This document shows positions 53,554 to 61,500 of a DNA stretch of 64,000 bases, one piece after another. Source of the stretch: Dokdonella_A soli (lineage in GTDB: Bacteria; Pseudomonadota; Gammaproteobacteria; Xanthomonadales; Rhodanobacteraceae); NCBI RefSeq assembly GCF_039523175.1, contig NZ_BAAAEU010000001.1, positions 62,001 through 126,000 of the forward strand, read 5' to 3'. The position numbers and the translations under genes are program-made. Position 1 is the stretch's first letter, and every line of letters starts with the position of its first letter. The notes below the pieces were generated by a model, which was not told the origin of the DNA, did no database searches, and was given only the letters and a program-made list of their open reading frames with translations.

Positions 53554-54432
53554 ATGAACGAGCGCAACGCGTTTTCGCTGGCCGGCATTCCGGTCGTCCT
53601 GATCCTGATCGCCGGCTGGCTGCTGACCGGCTGGTGGCTGGTGACGACACTGGCGACCCCGTCCGAAGCAGGACCTGCACAGATCATCCCGATCGGCCTC
53701 GTGTTCGCCCTGCTCGGCTTCCTCAGCAAGGGCTTCTTCCAGGTTCAGCCGAACCAGGGCCAGGTCGCGCAGCTGTTCGGCCGCTATGCCGGCACCGTGC
53801 GCGATGCGGGCCTGCGCTGGACCAACCCGTTCTATGCGAAACGCCCGATCAGCCTGCGCGTGCGCAACTTCGAATCCGGCAAACTCAAGGTCAACGACAG
53901 CGACGGCAACCCGATCGAGATCGCCGCGATCGTGGTCTGGCAGGTCGTCGACACCGCCGAGGCGGTGTTCTGCGTGGACGACTACGAGAACTTCGTACAG
54001 ATCCAGTCCGAATCCGCGCTGCGCCAGATGGCGCAGAGCTATCCCTACGACGCGCACGACGACGGCAAGCCCTCGCTGCGCAGCCATGGCGACGTGATCA
54101 ACAGCCACCTCGCCAACGAGATCCAGCAGCGCCTCGGCAAGGCCGGTGTCAAGGTGACCGAGGCGCGCATCAGCCATCTGGCCTATGCGCAGGAGATCGC
54201 GCAGGCGATGCTGCAGCGCCAGCAGGCCGGCGCGATCATCGCGGCGCGCACGCGCATCGTCGAGGGCGCGGTCAGCATGGTCGAGATGGCGCTCGGCGAA
54301 CTCGGCAAGCGCGGCGTCGTCGATCTCGACAATGAGCGCCGCGCGGCGATGGTCAGCAACCTGCTGGTCGTGCTCTGCGGCGAGCGCGGTACGCAGCCCG
54401 TCGTGAACACTGGCACGCTCTACACCGGCTGA
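53554..54432 (+). CDS. SPFH (stomatin/prohibitin) domain membrane protein
   Basis: A 292-residue protein. Two N-terminal hydrophobic segments (LAGIPVVLILIAGWLLTGWW; IPIGLVFALLGFLSKGFFQV) lead to the SPFH domain: GQVAQLFGRYAGTVRDAGLRWTNPFY, LRVRNFESGKLKVNDSDGNPIEIAAIVVW (in part), and a coiled-coil region ending in QEIAQAMLQRQQAGAIIAAR. SPFH proteins form ring-shaped membrane microdomains and control proteases such as FtsH (HflKC). ATG at 53554 has GGGAG 10 bases before it. It is the first gene of a three-gene operon with a DNA-binding protein (1 base gap) and a CPBP protease (4-base overlap). Confidence 0.93.
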   Translation: MNERNAFSLAGIPVVLILIAGWLLTGWWLVTTLATPSEAGPAQIIPIGLVFALLGFLSKGFFQVQPNQGQVAQLFGRYAGTVRDAGLRWTNPFYAKRPISLRVRNFESGKLKVNDSDGNPIEIAAIVVWQVVDTAEAVFCVDDYENFVQIQSESALRQMAQSYPYDAHDDGKPSLRSHGDVINSHLANEIQQRLGKAGVKVTEARISHLAYAQEIAQAMLQRQQAGAIIAARTRIVEGAVSMVEMALGELGKRGVVDLDNERRAAMVSNLLVVLCGERGTQPVVNTGTLYTG

Positions 54433-54433
54433 G

Positions 54434-54625
54434 ATGGCCGAGAAGAAAGCCTATCCGCTGCGCATCAGCGCACCGGTGCTCGATGCGATGCAGCGCTGGT
54501 CGAACGACGAACTGCGTTCGCTCAACGCGCAGATCGAATACGTGCTGCGCGACGCGCTGCGCGCAGCGGGCCGGTTGAAACCGCCGGCCGACGAGACGGA
54601 CGACGGCGGAGACGATTCCCGATGA
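54434..54625 (+). CDS. Arc-type ribbon-helix-helix DNA-binding protein
   Basis: A 63-residue protein: KAYPLRISAPVLDAMQRWSN, then DELRSLNAQIEYVLRDALRA. This is the ribbon-helix-helix fold of Arc/MetJ-type repressors, with a beta-strand (YPLRIS) and two helices. The C-terminal 17 residues are acidic. The ATG comes 1 base after the SPFH stop and the stop overlaps the CPBP ATG. It may repress its own operon through the direct repeat upstream of the SPFH gene. DNA target not proven. Confidence 0.85.
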   Translation: MAEKKAYPLRISAPVLDAMQRWSNDELRSLNAQIEYVLRDALRAAGRLKPPADETDDGGDDSR

Positions 54626-55386
54626 ACCGCTTCCCGCCGCAGTTGCGCATCGCCCTGCTGCTCGGCGCCGCCGCCGTGCTCGCCACCGCGGCACTGTTCC
54701 CCTACCTGCTCGCACTCAAGCCCGGCGCGCTCACGCTGGCGGCGGCAGCGTACGGATTGCCGCCAGCCGCCGTCATCGCCTTGCAATCGCTGCAGAGCGG
54801 GGTGATCTATTTCCTGCTCGCCTGGGCCGGCTTGAAGCTCGGAGCGCCGCTCGGCCTGGAGGCCGGATGGCTCGGCGCGTGGTTGTACGGACGCCCGCGG
54901 CCTCACGCATCGAACTGGCTGCTCGCGGCGCTGCTGGGTGCGCTCTGCGCCGGAGCTATCCTGGGCGCGATCGCGCTGTTCGGTACTCCGCTCGATCGTC
55001 CTGCCGTCGCTGCACGCGATCCAGCTCCGTGGAGGGGGCTGCTCGCCTCGCCCTACGGCGCGATCGTCGAGGAGACCGGCCTGCGCGTATTCGCGATGGG
55101 CTGCATCGCCTGGCTGCTCGCACGCATCACGGCCGGCGTACCGCGCACCTGGACGATGCTCGCGGCGATCGTGCTCGCTGCGCTGCTGTTCGGCGTCGGT
55201 CACCTGCCGCTGGCCGCGCAGCTGGGCCCGCTGACTGTTGCGGTCATCGCGCGCGTGGTCAGCTACAAAGCATTCGCCGGACTGGTGTTCGGCGCGCTGT
55301 ACTGGAAACGCGGCCTGGAGCACGCGATGCTCGCGCATTTTTGTGCGGACCTCGGGCTGCACGTGGTAGCGCCTGCGATCACCTGA
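54622..55386 (+). CDS. CPBP-family intramembrane metalloprotease
   Basis: A 254-residue multi-pass membrane protein of the CPBP (CaaX/bacteriocin-processing, ABI) family. The three catalytic motifs are present: EETGLR at residues 150-155 (motif 1), FGVGHLP with His194 (motif 2) and LAHFCADLG with His239 and Asp243 (motif 3). Such proteases cleave within or next to membranes and act in processing, signalling or self-immunity. Its ATG overlaps the Arc gene's stop by four bases. Third gene of the operon. The combination with an SPFH ring suggests regulated membrane proteolysis, which is inference. Confidence 0.93.
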   Translation: MNRFPPQLRIALLLGAAAVLATAALFPYLLALKPGALTLAAAAYGLPPAAVIALQSLQSGVIYFLLAWAGLKLGAPLGLEAGWLGAWLYGRPRPHASNWLLAALLGALCAGAILGAIALFGTPLDRPAVAARDPAPWRGLLASPYGAIVEETGLRVFAMGCIAWLLARITAGVPRTWTMLAAIVLAALLFGVGHLPLAAQLGPLTVAVIARVVSYKAFAGLVFGALYWKRGLEHAMLAHFCADLGLHVVAPAIT

Positions 55387-55477
55387 CCATGACGGCAGCG
55401 CCCGCTCAGCGCAAATACAGATTCCCGTGCTAGCGTGCCTCGCGGCACCCAATGTTCACGCACCTGGAGGTCGTCTT

Positions 55478-56071
55478 ATGTCGATTCGTCTGCTTGCCCT
55501 GGCGCTCGTCGCTGGTGTTTCGCTTGCCCACGCGGCGCCTCCACCGGAATCCGTGCCGCCGACCGAAAAGAACGCGGCCGCTTCCGAGAACGTTGACGTA
55601 GACGCCATGGCGCGTGCAAAGGACGTCGACTCGAACACATCCGCCGCCCACGACCGGGCGCCGCCCGCCGGCGCGGCTCCCGGAGGTACCGCCGCACCGG
55701 CACCGCGGCCGACGCCCCTGGCCCCGCCGGATGCCGCCCGGCAACGCCTCGCCGCCGGTTGCGAAACGAACGCGACGAGCCTGCTCGATGCCGCAGAGAA
55801 AGGCGACTATGCAGCCGCAACGAAGGACTTCGATGCGAAGATGCGCTCGGCGCTGCCCGTACCAAAGTTCAAACAGGCCTGGGAATCGCTGGCGCAGTTC
55901 GGCGCGCTGCAGGCGCGCGGGCAATCGCATGCGTCCGAGAACGAAGGCTATGTCGCGATCACGATCCCATTGATCTTCGAGAGAGCGAACCTGTATGCGC
56001 AGGTTGCCTGCGGCAGTGACGGCTTGATCGCCGGCTTCTACGTCAAACCGCTGGCGGTACCGGGTTCGTGA
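55478..56071 (+). CDS. Exported DUF3887-like protein
   Basis: A 197-residue exported protein. Signal peptide residues 1-19 (LLALALVAGVSLAHA), then a low-complexity Pro/Ala-rich region (residues 20-85), then a compact alpha/beta domain: LLDAAEKGDYAAATKDFDAKMRSALPVPKFKQAWESL (in part), IPLIFERANLYAQVACGSDG. This latter pattern is that of DUF3887 domains, small extracellular domains of unknown function found in many bacteria. GGAGGT 7 bases upstream supports ATG at 55478. It is followed by the carboxypeptidase gene on the same strand after 43 bases. Confidence 0.72.
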   Translation: MSIRLLALALVAGVSLAHAAPPPESVPPTEKNAAASENVDVDAMARAKDVDSNTSAAHDRAPPAGAAPGGTAAPAPRPTPLAPPDAARQRLAAGCETNATSLLDAAEKGDYAAATKDFDAKMRSALPVPKFKQAWESLAQFGALQARGQSHASENEGYVAITIPLIFERANLYAQVACGSDGLIAGFYVKPLAVPGS

Positions 56072-56114
56072 GCGGACATAGGGCGATCGTTCGTTGCTGC
56101 CAGAAGGCCGATGC

Positions 56115-56699
56115 GTGAACGAAGCATTGCCCGAGCCGCCCCGCCGCTGCGACGCGCTTGCGCTCCACACGATCCTGCGCGAAACACGCGCGCTCGGCGT
56201 GCCGGCCGACTATGCCCGCTCACGCAACGTGCGCGCGGTTCGCGAGCCGCGCGAACTCGCATACATCGGCCGCGACGTCCATGATCGAGCGCAGTGGCTG
56301 ACGCCGCGCGCGGCGCGCGCATTTGCGCGCATGCACACGGCAGCCATCGCATCCGGCATCGAGTTGCAACTGGTTTCCGCGTTCCGTTCGGCCGAGTACC
56401 AGCTCGGCATCCTCAAGCGCAAGCTCGAGCGCGGCCAGTCGATCGTCGAAATCCTGCGTGTCAGCGCGGCGCCTGGCTACAGCGAGCATCACAGCGGCCG
56501 AGCGCTCGACCTGACCGCGCCCGGTTACGCGGCGCTCGAGGAGGAATTCGAGCACTCGCCCGCATTCGCGTGGCTGCGCGAACACGCGCGGCGGTTCGGC
56601 TTCGCGCTTTCGTATCCGCGCGGGAACCCGCACGGGATTGCGTACGAGCCCTGGCACTGGTGTTGGCATTCGCCGCGAAAGGCGCTCCGGCGCCCCTGA
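56115..56699 (+). CDS. D-alanyl-D-alanine carboxypeptidase, VanY type
   Basis: A 194-residue zinc peptidase (M15 family) without an obvious signal peptide. Core motifs: VSAFRSAEYQLGILKRKLE, SEHHSGRALDLTAPGY with His125 and Asp132 (motif SxHxxGxAxD), and EPWHWCWHS with the third zinc ligand His near residue 181. VanY-type enzymes remove the terminal D-Ala of cell-wall precursors. The start is GTG at 56115, with AAGG upstream; an in-frame TTG at 56094 is possible. It may be in the same transcript as the DUF3887 gene. Ends at a strong hairpin. The absence of a signal peptide is unusual for VanY. Confidence 0.85.
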   Translation: MNEALPEPPRRCDALALHTILRETRALGVPADYARSRNVRAVREPRELAYIGRDVHDRAQWLTPRAARAFARMHTAAIASGIELQLVSAFRSAEYQLGILKRKLERGQSIVEILRVSAAPGYSEHHSGRALDLTAPGYAALEEEFEHSPAFAWLREHARRFGFALSYPRGNPHGIAYEPWHWCWHSPRKALRRP

Positions 56700-56755
56700 G
56701 AAGCGCACGGCCCATCGATGCCATACATCGATGTTGCCCCGCCCCCTCACCCCAA

Positions 56756-56791
56756 CCCTCTCCCCCAACATGAAGACGTTGGGGGAGAGGG
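56756..56791. terminator. Hairpin after the VanY-type gene, repeat type
   Basis: A perfect 14-bp stem CCCTCTCCCCCAAC/GTTGGGGGAGAGGG with an 8-base loop. On the plus strand AGTCGATTTTATT follows, so it may end the VanY-type transcript. A near-copy lies at 60206-60242, so it is also a dispersed repeat. Confidence 0.6.
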
Positions 56792-56799
56792 AGTCGATT

Positions 56800-59700
56800 T
56801 TATTGCGGTGTGAAGGTCAGCGTCGATCCGCTCTGCGAGATCGCCACCGATGCCGCGATCGGCAACGCGTGGTACTGGTTGGTCAGCCACAGCGGCAGCT
56901 GGTCCGCATAGAACGGGCTGCCGATCACCGCGGAATTGCCGCCGGGGATCACCTCGTTCGCGGCGATCGCCGGCAGCATCTCGCCAACGAAGCGCCGCGC
57001 CGAACCGGACCCGAACATGAAGTCGTTCGCGCCGATCGCTCGCAGGCCATGGTCGCCGACGTTGACGGTCTGCCAGGCGCCACCGCGCGCCATCCCCGGC
57101 AGACCTGACGCGAGATCCATGTAGCCGTACGGACTGGTCGCGCCGTTCTGTCCCGGGATGCTGAACGGGCCGCCGAGCGGATGGTCGAACACGATGCGGT
57201 GCAACTGGCCCCAGCGGTAGTCAGCGAGGTTCGTCGAGCCACCAAATGCGGGAGTCAGCGCGGTGCTCGCGAGTCGGTCGAGCGCCTGCCCGAGGCTGGA
57301 CAAAAGCACGTAGTCGCGCGCGGCCGCCGCGTTCGGTGCACCCGCCGGCACGCTGGCCGGATGGAAGAATGCGATGCCCGATGCACCCTTGCCCTGCAGC
57401 CCGGTGAAATTGTCGAGCATGAACTTGAAGCCGGTGAACGCGTCGCTGTCACCGGGCAGGTAGTTCTGCAGACCCACCTTGGTCAGGCTCGCGTCGATCG
57501 TGTTCTGCAATGCATAGCTGCGCCACATCGCCCACAGGGTCGCGGCGACGCTGGCGTCGGCTTCGGCCTGGGTCGGCGTGGGCAGCGCGAGCGGGTTGTC
57601 GCCGGGATCGTAGCCCTGCTGGATGCCGGTCGGTGTCGAGAAGTCCCAGGCTTGCAGGCGCGTGATCGCGGCGCCGATGCGCGGGTCGGTGGCGAGCGCG
57701 GCCAACGGTTGCCATGCGCCGCCCGCCGTCGCGTTGCCGTAGGCGGCGAGCAGGTACGGCAACACGAGCTCCGCATCGAGCGCCTGCGTGTTCGCCTGCA
57801 AAGCCTGCATGTCGGCCACTGTGATCTTGTGTCCACTCGCGATGTAACCCTGGATCACGCGGTCTATGCGGCCCATGCGGAACGCGTCCGCGCCGCCCCA
57901 GTCGAGGTAGTAGATGCCGCCGCCCTGGCGATGCATGCCGAGCGGATTGTTGCCGAGCGAGAAGCCGATCGGATCGTTGTTCGCGTTCGCGAAATAGCCT
58001 TGCGACGGGTTGATCACGAACGGCATCTCGTCGGCTCGCAGGATCTCGAACGGCGTCGCCTGGTTCGGCTGTGGGTTCTGCACTGGCAGCCAGTCGTGCT
58101 GGAGTGCGCCGGAACCGTCGCGGATCAGGAACGGCGGAATGCCGCCGCCCGGTGCATTCTGCGTCTGCAGGTCGGTGCGGATCGGCGCCTCGGCGCTGGT
58201 GAAGTAGGCGATGTTGCCGTCGACGTCGGCGTACGCGAAGTTCTGCGAGCCGAAATCGAAATACGTGAGTGCGGTCTGGAAGTCGCTCAGGTTCGCCGCG
58301 CGGTTGATGCGGCGGAACGACTCGATCTCCTGCGTCGGGCCCCAACCCGTATACGCGATCGACAGGCCCTTGCCGCTGGCCGCATCGATCTGCACCAACG
58401 GGCCGTCGTTGCGACGCGGGATGATCACGGTGATCGCGCCGTTCGTGTAGCCGATCGAGTTGTCGCGCACGACATGGTCCGGCGTGCCGTCGAGTTGGTT
58501 CACGTAGAAGCTCTGGAATACCCACTGCACCGGTTCCTGTACGCCGTCATGCACGATCGCGACCGGCAGGCCATAGCTGTCGAATGCGAGGGTTTCCTGG
58601 AACACGTCGGTGACGTCGAGCGAGTTGGTTGTCGTGCCCCAGCACACGCGCTGGTTGCAGCCCTGGATCACGCCGGGCGCGCCGGGCACGGTCACGCCGG
58701 TGACGTCCAACGGCGAGGCATAACGGCTGTCGGTGGAGTACAGATGCTGCTCGGTGAACACCGGCGGCAGGGAGAGGCTCAGGTGAGGGTCGTTGGAAAG
58801 GATCGGTTTGCCCGACGCGGTCAACGCGCCGCTGACCACCCATTCGTTGCTGCCGATCGGCGTGTCGCGGCCGGCCAGCGCCTTCGCGAGCAGCGGGTTG
58901 CCTTGCACCTTGTCACGGTAGGCGCTCGCCAGTTTCAGCGTGACAGGATCGATGCGGCCGGGCATCGTTGCAGGGGCGCTCTTCGCAAGCGCCTGCGTCG
59001 TCACCACGCCGCCAGGCTGGAAACCCGGCACGGTGACGCGATTGTCAGCGGGAGCGGAACGGCGCACGTCGCCGAAGAACAGTTTGGTGCCGTCGAAACC
59101 GGCCGCGGCGCCGGCCTTCTGGTACGCACCGAGTCGCAGTGTCGGGCCGATGTCGAGATCGAACGAGAGCTGGAACGCGAGTCCCTTGCCGACCGCAACC
59201 GAATCGACCGGCGTCCACGCATCGGCCTTGGTGATGTCCAGAACGCCGTATTCGGGCGGCAACGGATTCGTCGCCAGCCAGTCGTTCACACCGGCCGCAT
59301 AGGCGGCCAGCCATCCGCGCGTGTCATCGGACATCGCGGCCCAGCTCTTCTCGGCCGCACGGCGCAGGCCGAGTGTGCGCGCCTGCACGTCGTTGCCGAG
59401 CTGTGACGGACCGACCAGCGCGGCCAGGGTTCCGCTGACTTGGCGTCTCGTCAGATCCATCTCGAAGAAGCGGTATTGCGCGTGCGCATAGCCCTGCAGG
59501 AATGCGACGTCGTTGTCGCTGGAGGCCTGGATGGTCGGCATGCCACGGGCATCGTAGGAGATCTTGCCCGATGCGGTCAGGCCGGGGGCTGGGAGAGTCT
59601 GCGCGACGACTGGCGCAGTCGATACGAGGGCGAGCGAAACAGTCAGCGAAAGCGAGGACAGCGCGGCGCCGCAGCGGCGCGCGAAGAGCGTGCGCGACAT
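56800..59700 (-). CDS. Penicillin acylase family N-terminal nucleophile hydrolase, exported
   Basis: A 966-residue exported Ntn hydrolase. Signal peptide residues 1-33 (LSLTVSLALVSTAPVVA). The alpha chain starts GLTASGKISYDARGMPTIQA and VAFLQGYAHAQYRFFEMDL. The autoprocessing site is DTPIGSNEWVVSG with catalytic Ser284, in the SNxW motif. The beta chain shows GKPILSNDPHLSLSLPPVFT and ENAPGVIQGC-like regions. Members cleave side chains of beta-lactams or acyl-homoserine lactones (quorum-quenching); the substrate here is not known. GGAGGAAAACC precedes ATG at 59700. Larger than PvdQ or penicillin G acylase by about 120 residues. Confidence 0.92.
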   Translation of the reverse strand: MSRTLFARRCGAALSSLSLTVSLALVSTAPVVAQTLPAPGLTASGKISYDARGMPTIQASSDNDVAFLQGYAHAQYRFFEMDLTRRQVSGTLAALVGPSQLGNDVQARTLGLRRAAEKSWAAMSDDTRGWLAAYAAGVNDWLATNPLPPEYGVLDITKADAWTPVDSVAVGKGLAFQLSFDLDIGPTLRLGAYQKAGAAAGFDGTKLFFGDVRRSAPADNRVTVPGFQPGGVVTTQALAKSAPATMPGRIDPVTLKLASAYRDKVQGNPLLAKALAGRDTPIGSNEWVVSGALTASGKPILSNDPHLSLSLPPVFTEQHLYSTDSRYASPLDVTGVTVPGAPGVIQGCNQRVCWGTTTNSLDVTDVFQETLAFDSYGLPVAIVHDGVQEPVQWVFQSFYVNQLDGTPDHVVRDNSIGYTNGAITVIIPRRNDGPLVQIDAASGKGLSIAYTGWGPTQEIESFRRINRAANLSDFQTALTYFDFGSQNFAYADVDGNIAYFTSAEAPIRTDLQTQNAPGGGIPPFLIRDGSGALQHDWLPVQNPQPNQATPFEILRADEMPFVINPSQGYFANANNDPIGFSLGNNPLGMHRQGGGIYYLDWGGADAFRMGRIDRVIQGYIASGHKITVADMQALQANTQALDAELVLPYLLAAYGNATAGGAWQPLAALATDPRIGAAITRLQAWDFSTPTGIQQGYDPGDNPLALPTPTQAEADASVAATLWAMWRSYALQNTIDASLTKVGLQNYLPGDSDAFTGFKFMLDNFTGLQGKGASGIAFFHPASVPAGAPNAAAARDYVLLSSLGQALDRLASTALTPAFGGSTNLADYRWGQLHRIVFDHPLGGPFSIPGQNGATSPYGYMDLASGLPGMARGGAWQTVNVGDHGLRAIGANDFMFGSGSARRFVGEMLPAIAANEVIPGGNSAVIGSPFYADQLPLWLTNQYHALPIAASVAISQSGSTLTFTPQ

Positions 59701-59798
59701 GGTTTTCCTCCGGGTGGATAACACTCCGCAACGAAAACGAACGTCTGTTCGAGTCGCGCGATTATGCGACCGGTGTCACAACCCCGGAAGGAAAATCG

Positions 59799-60185
59799 TC
59801 ATTGCGGCGCAGCATCGCGCCCTGCGTGCACGGCAAGCGCAAGCCAGCCGATGATGAGGGCGATGCCACCGAGCGGCGTGACCGCGCCAATCCAGCGCGG
59901 GGCACCCAATGCGAGTGCGTACAAGCTGCCGCAGAACAGAACGATGCCGACGACGAACGCGAGCGTCGCGACACGCAGTGCCGTCGTGATGCGGAAGCAC
60001 GCGAGCACACCGACCGCAAGCAGCGCCAGCGCATGCCAGAACTGGTAATCGACGGCGGTGTGCCAGGTCACGAGCGCACGTTCGTCGAGCACGCCGAGCA
60101 GCGCATGCGCACCGAATGCACCGAGCGCGACCGCGGTCGCGCCGGCCAGCGCAGCGGCGAGCATCGGAAACGTTGATGACTTCAT
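59799..60185 (-). CDS. DUF423 small membrane protein (YgdD-like)
   Basis: A 128-residue protein with four membrane helices. The family signature is AVALGAFGAHALLGVLDERALVTWHTAVDYQFWHALALLAVG (parts), LFCGSLYALALGAPRWIGAVTPLGGIALIIGWLAL. It matches the DUF423 family of unknown function, conserved in bacteria and plants. The ATG is at 60185. A hairpin repeat lies between it and the DUF4340 gene on the same strand. Function unknown. Confidence 0.9.
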   Translation of the reverse strand: MKSSTFPMLAAALAGATAVALGAFGAHALLGVLDERALVTWHTAVDYQFWHALALLAVGVLACFRITTALRVATLAFVVGIVLFCGSLYALALGAPRWIGAVTPLGGIALIIGWLALAVHAGRDAAPQ

Positions 60186-60205
60186 CGTCGTGGCAGGATC
60201 TGGGG

Positions 60206-60242
60206 CCCTCTCCCCCCAACGATGGAACCGTTGGGGAGAGGG
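60206..60242. terminator. Hairpin between DUF4340 and DUF423 genes, repeat type
   Basis: A 13-bp stem CCCTCTCCCC..AAC/GTTGGGGAGAGGG with a two-base bulge and a 9-base loop. It matches the hairpin at 56756-56791. It lies directly after the DUF4340 stop on the minus strand, with no T run. Confidence 0.5.
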
Positions 60243-60255
60243 AATCTCAACACCT

Positions 60256-61500
60256 CTATTGACCGGCCTTGGTCGTTTTCCTGGTTGCCGCGTTCTTCGC
60301 TCCCTCAGCCGGTTTCTTCTCCTCGAGCGGCTTCAACAGATCGTCGATCGACTTGTCGATATTCGCGTACTTGTACGCGGGCAGCACAAAGGTCCAGCCG
60401 TTGAAGTGCGCGTTGAGGTCGGCGACTTCCTTGTTCAACGACGCGAGTCGATCCTCGCGATCCTTGACCGGATCGCTGACCGCGAGCGGCTTGACCGGCG
60501 CTTCGGCGATACTCTTGTCATCCTTCTTCGCGGACGCCGCGGCGGCAGCGGCGGTCTCGAACTCAGCCTTCGCCTTCGCCTGCGCGACGGCAATGCCCTT
60601 GTCGGCCCGCGCCGCGTCGAGCGAGGCGACGAACTGTGCCTCGTCCTTGCCATCCCTTTCCCACACGGTCACATCGACGACCAGACCATCGAACGTCGCA
60701 TAGCGCGCCTTCAGCGCCTTGTCGCCGGCAGTGGCGTCCTTCGCCGGCACGACGTCGTCGAACCGCATGCCGCCCAACGTGGACGCGAGACCGTTCGCGG
60801 AGAATTCCGAGCCGGCCTCGCGGCCTTTCGGGATATCGGCGACCTTGAAGTTGGCATCGCCTTCGGCGTCTTTGGCGACGCGCACGCTCTTGCCATCCGC
60901 ATGCGCGATCGTGGCCGACGCGATGCGGTTCGCCGCGATGTCGACGAGATCCTTCTTCAACCAGTCGGCCGCGCTCTTCTCGACGGTCAGCGTACCCGAG
61001 GCAAGCCAGCTCTGCGCATCGCCGGCACGGCGCACGAACGTGCCGGCGCCACGCGGGTTCGTGCTGCCGACGATCAGCTTCAGCGGTTGTGCGAATCCGT
61101 CGAGTTCGACCTGCAGGCCCTTCGCGTCCTTCGTCGCGACGTCCTCGACACCGAGTGCCGCGTATTTGTCCTTGTTCGCGGTCTTCTGTTCGAGCAGCTT
61201 TGCGTCCGCCAGCTTGAGCAGGAATTCGCGCAGCTTGCCGGTGTCAGCCGCATAGCCGCCCTTCTCCGCGAGACCCCAGCCATTTGCGCCGCGTTCGAGC
61301 GTCGCCAGCACCTTGTTGTCGGCACCGGTCACGACGATCTTGCTGACATCATTGACGTGGTCGCGCAGCTCCGGTGCGAGCCAGGCGGTCTTCTCGCCCG
61401 CGTTCTCGCTGCGCGGCTTGTTCGTCTGGTTGAGCACGACCGCCGCGACCAGTGCGACGAGCGCGGCGACACCGAGTCCGATCAGGGTTTTCTTGTTCAT
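60256..61500 (-). CDS. DUF4340 domain membrane-anchored protein
   Basis: A 414-residue protein with an N-terminal membrane helix (LIGLGVAALVALVAAVVLNQ) and a long periplasmic part made of repeated alpha/beta units: KTAWLAPELRDHVNDVSKIVV, GAGTFVRRAGDAQSWLASGTL, and a C-terminal region with GWTFVLPAYKYANIDKSIDDLLK. This is the DUF4340 family, associated with GldG-type ABC exporters. AAGGAG 7-8 bases before ATG at 61500. Its start overlaps the GldG-like gene's stop by four bases, so it is in the same operon. It likely cooperates with the transporter in the envelope, by gene order only. Confidence 0.85.
   Translation of the reverse strand: MNKKTLIGLGVAALVALVAAVVLNQTNKPRSENAGEKTAWLAPELRDHVNDVSKIVVTGADNKVLATLERGANGWGLAEKGGYAADTGKLREFLLKLADAKLLEQKTANKDKYAALGVEDVATKDAKGLQVELDGFAQPLKLIVGSTNPRGAGTFVRRAGDAQSWLASGTLTVEKSAADWLKKDLVDIAANRIASATIAHADGKSVRVAKDAEGDANFKVADIPKGREAGSEFSANGLASTLGGMRFDDVVPAKDATAGDKALKARYATFDGLVVDVTVWERDGKDEAQFVASLDAARADKGIAVAQAKAKAEFETAAAAAASAKKDDKSIAEAPVKPLAVSDPVKDREDRLASLNKEVADLNAHFNGWTFVLPAYKYANIDKSIDDLLKPLEEKKPAEGAKNAATRKTTKAGQ

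Noticed and set aside
57181..59406. Plus-strand open frame of 741 codons opposite the penicillin acylase gene
   Set aside because: Antisense shadow of a gene with signal peptide and Ntn motif; no domain.
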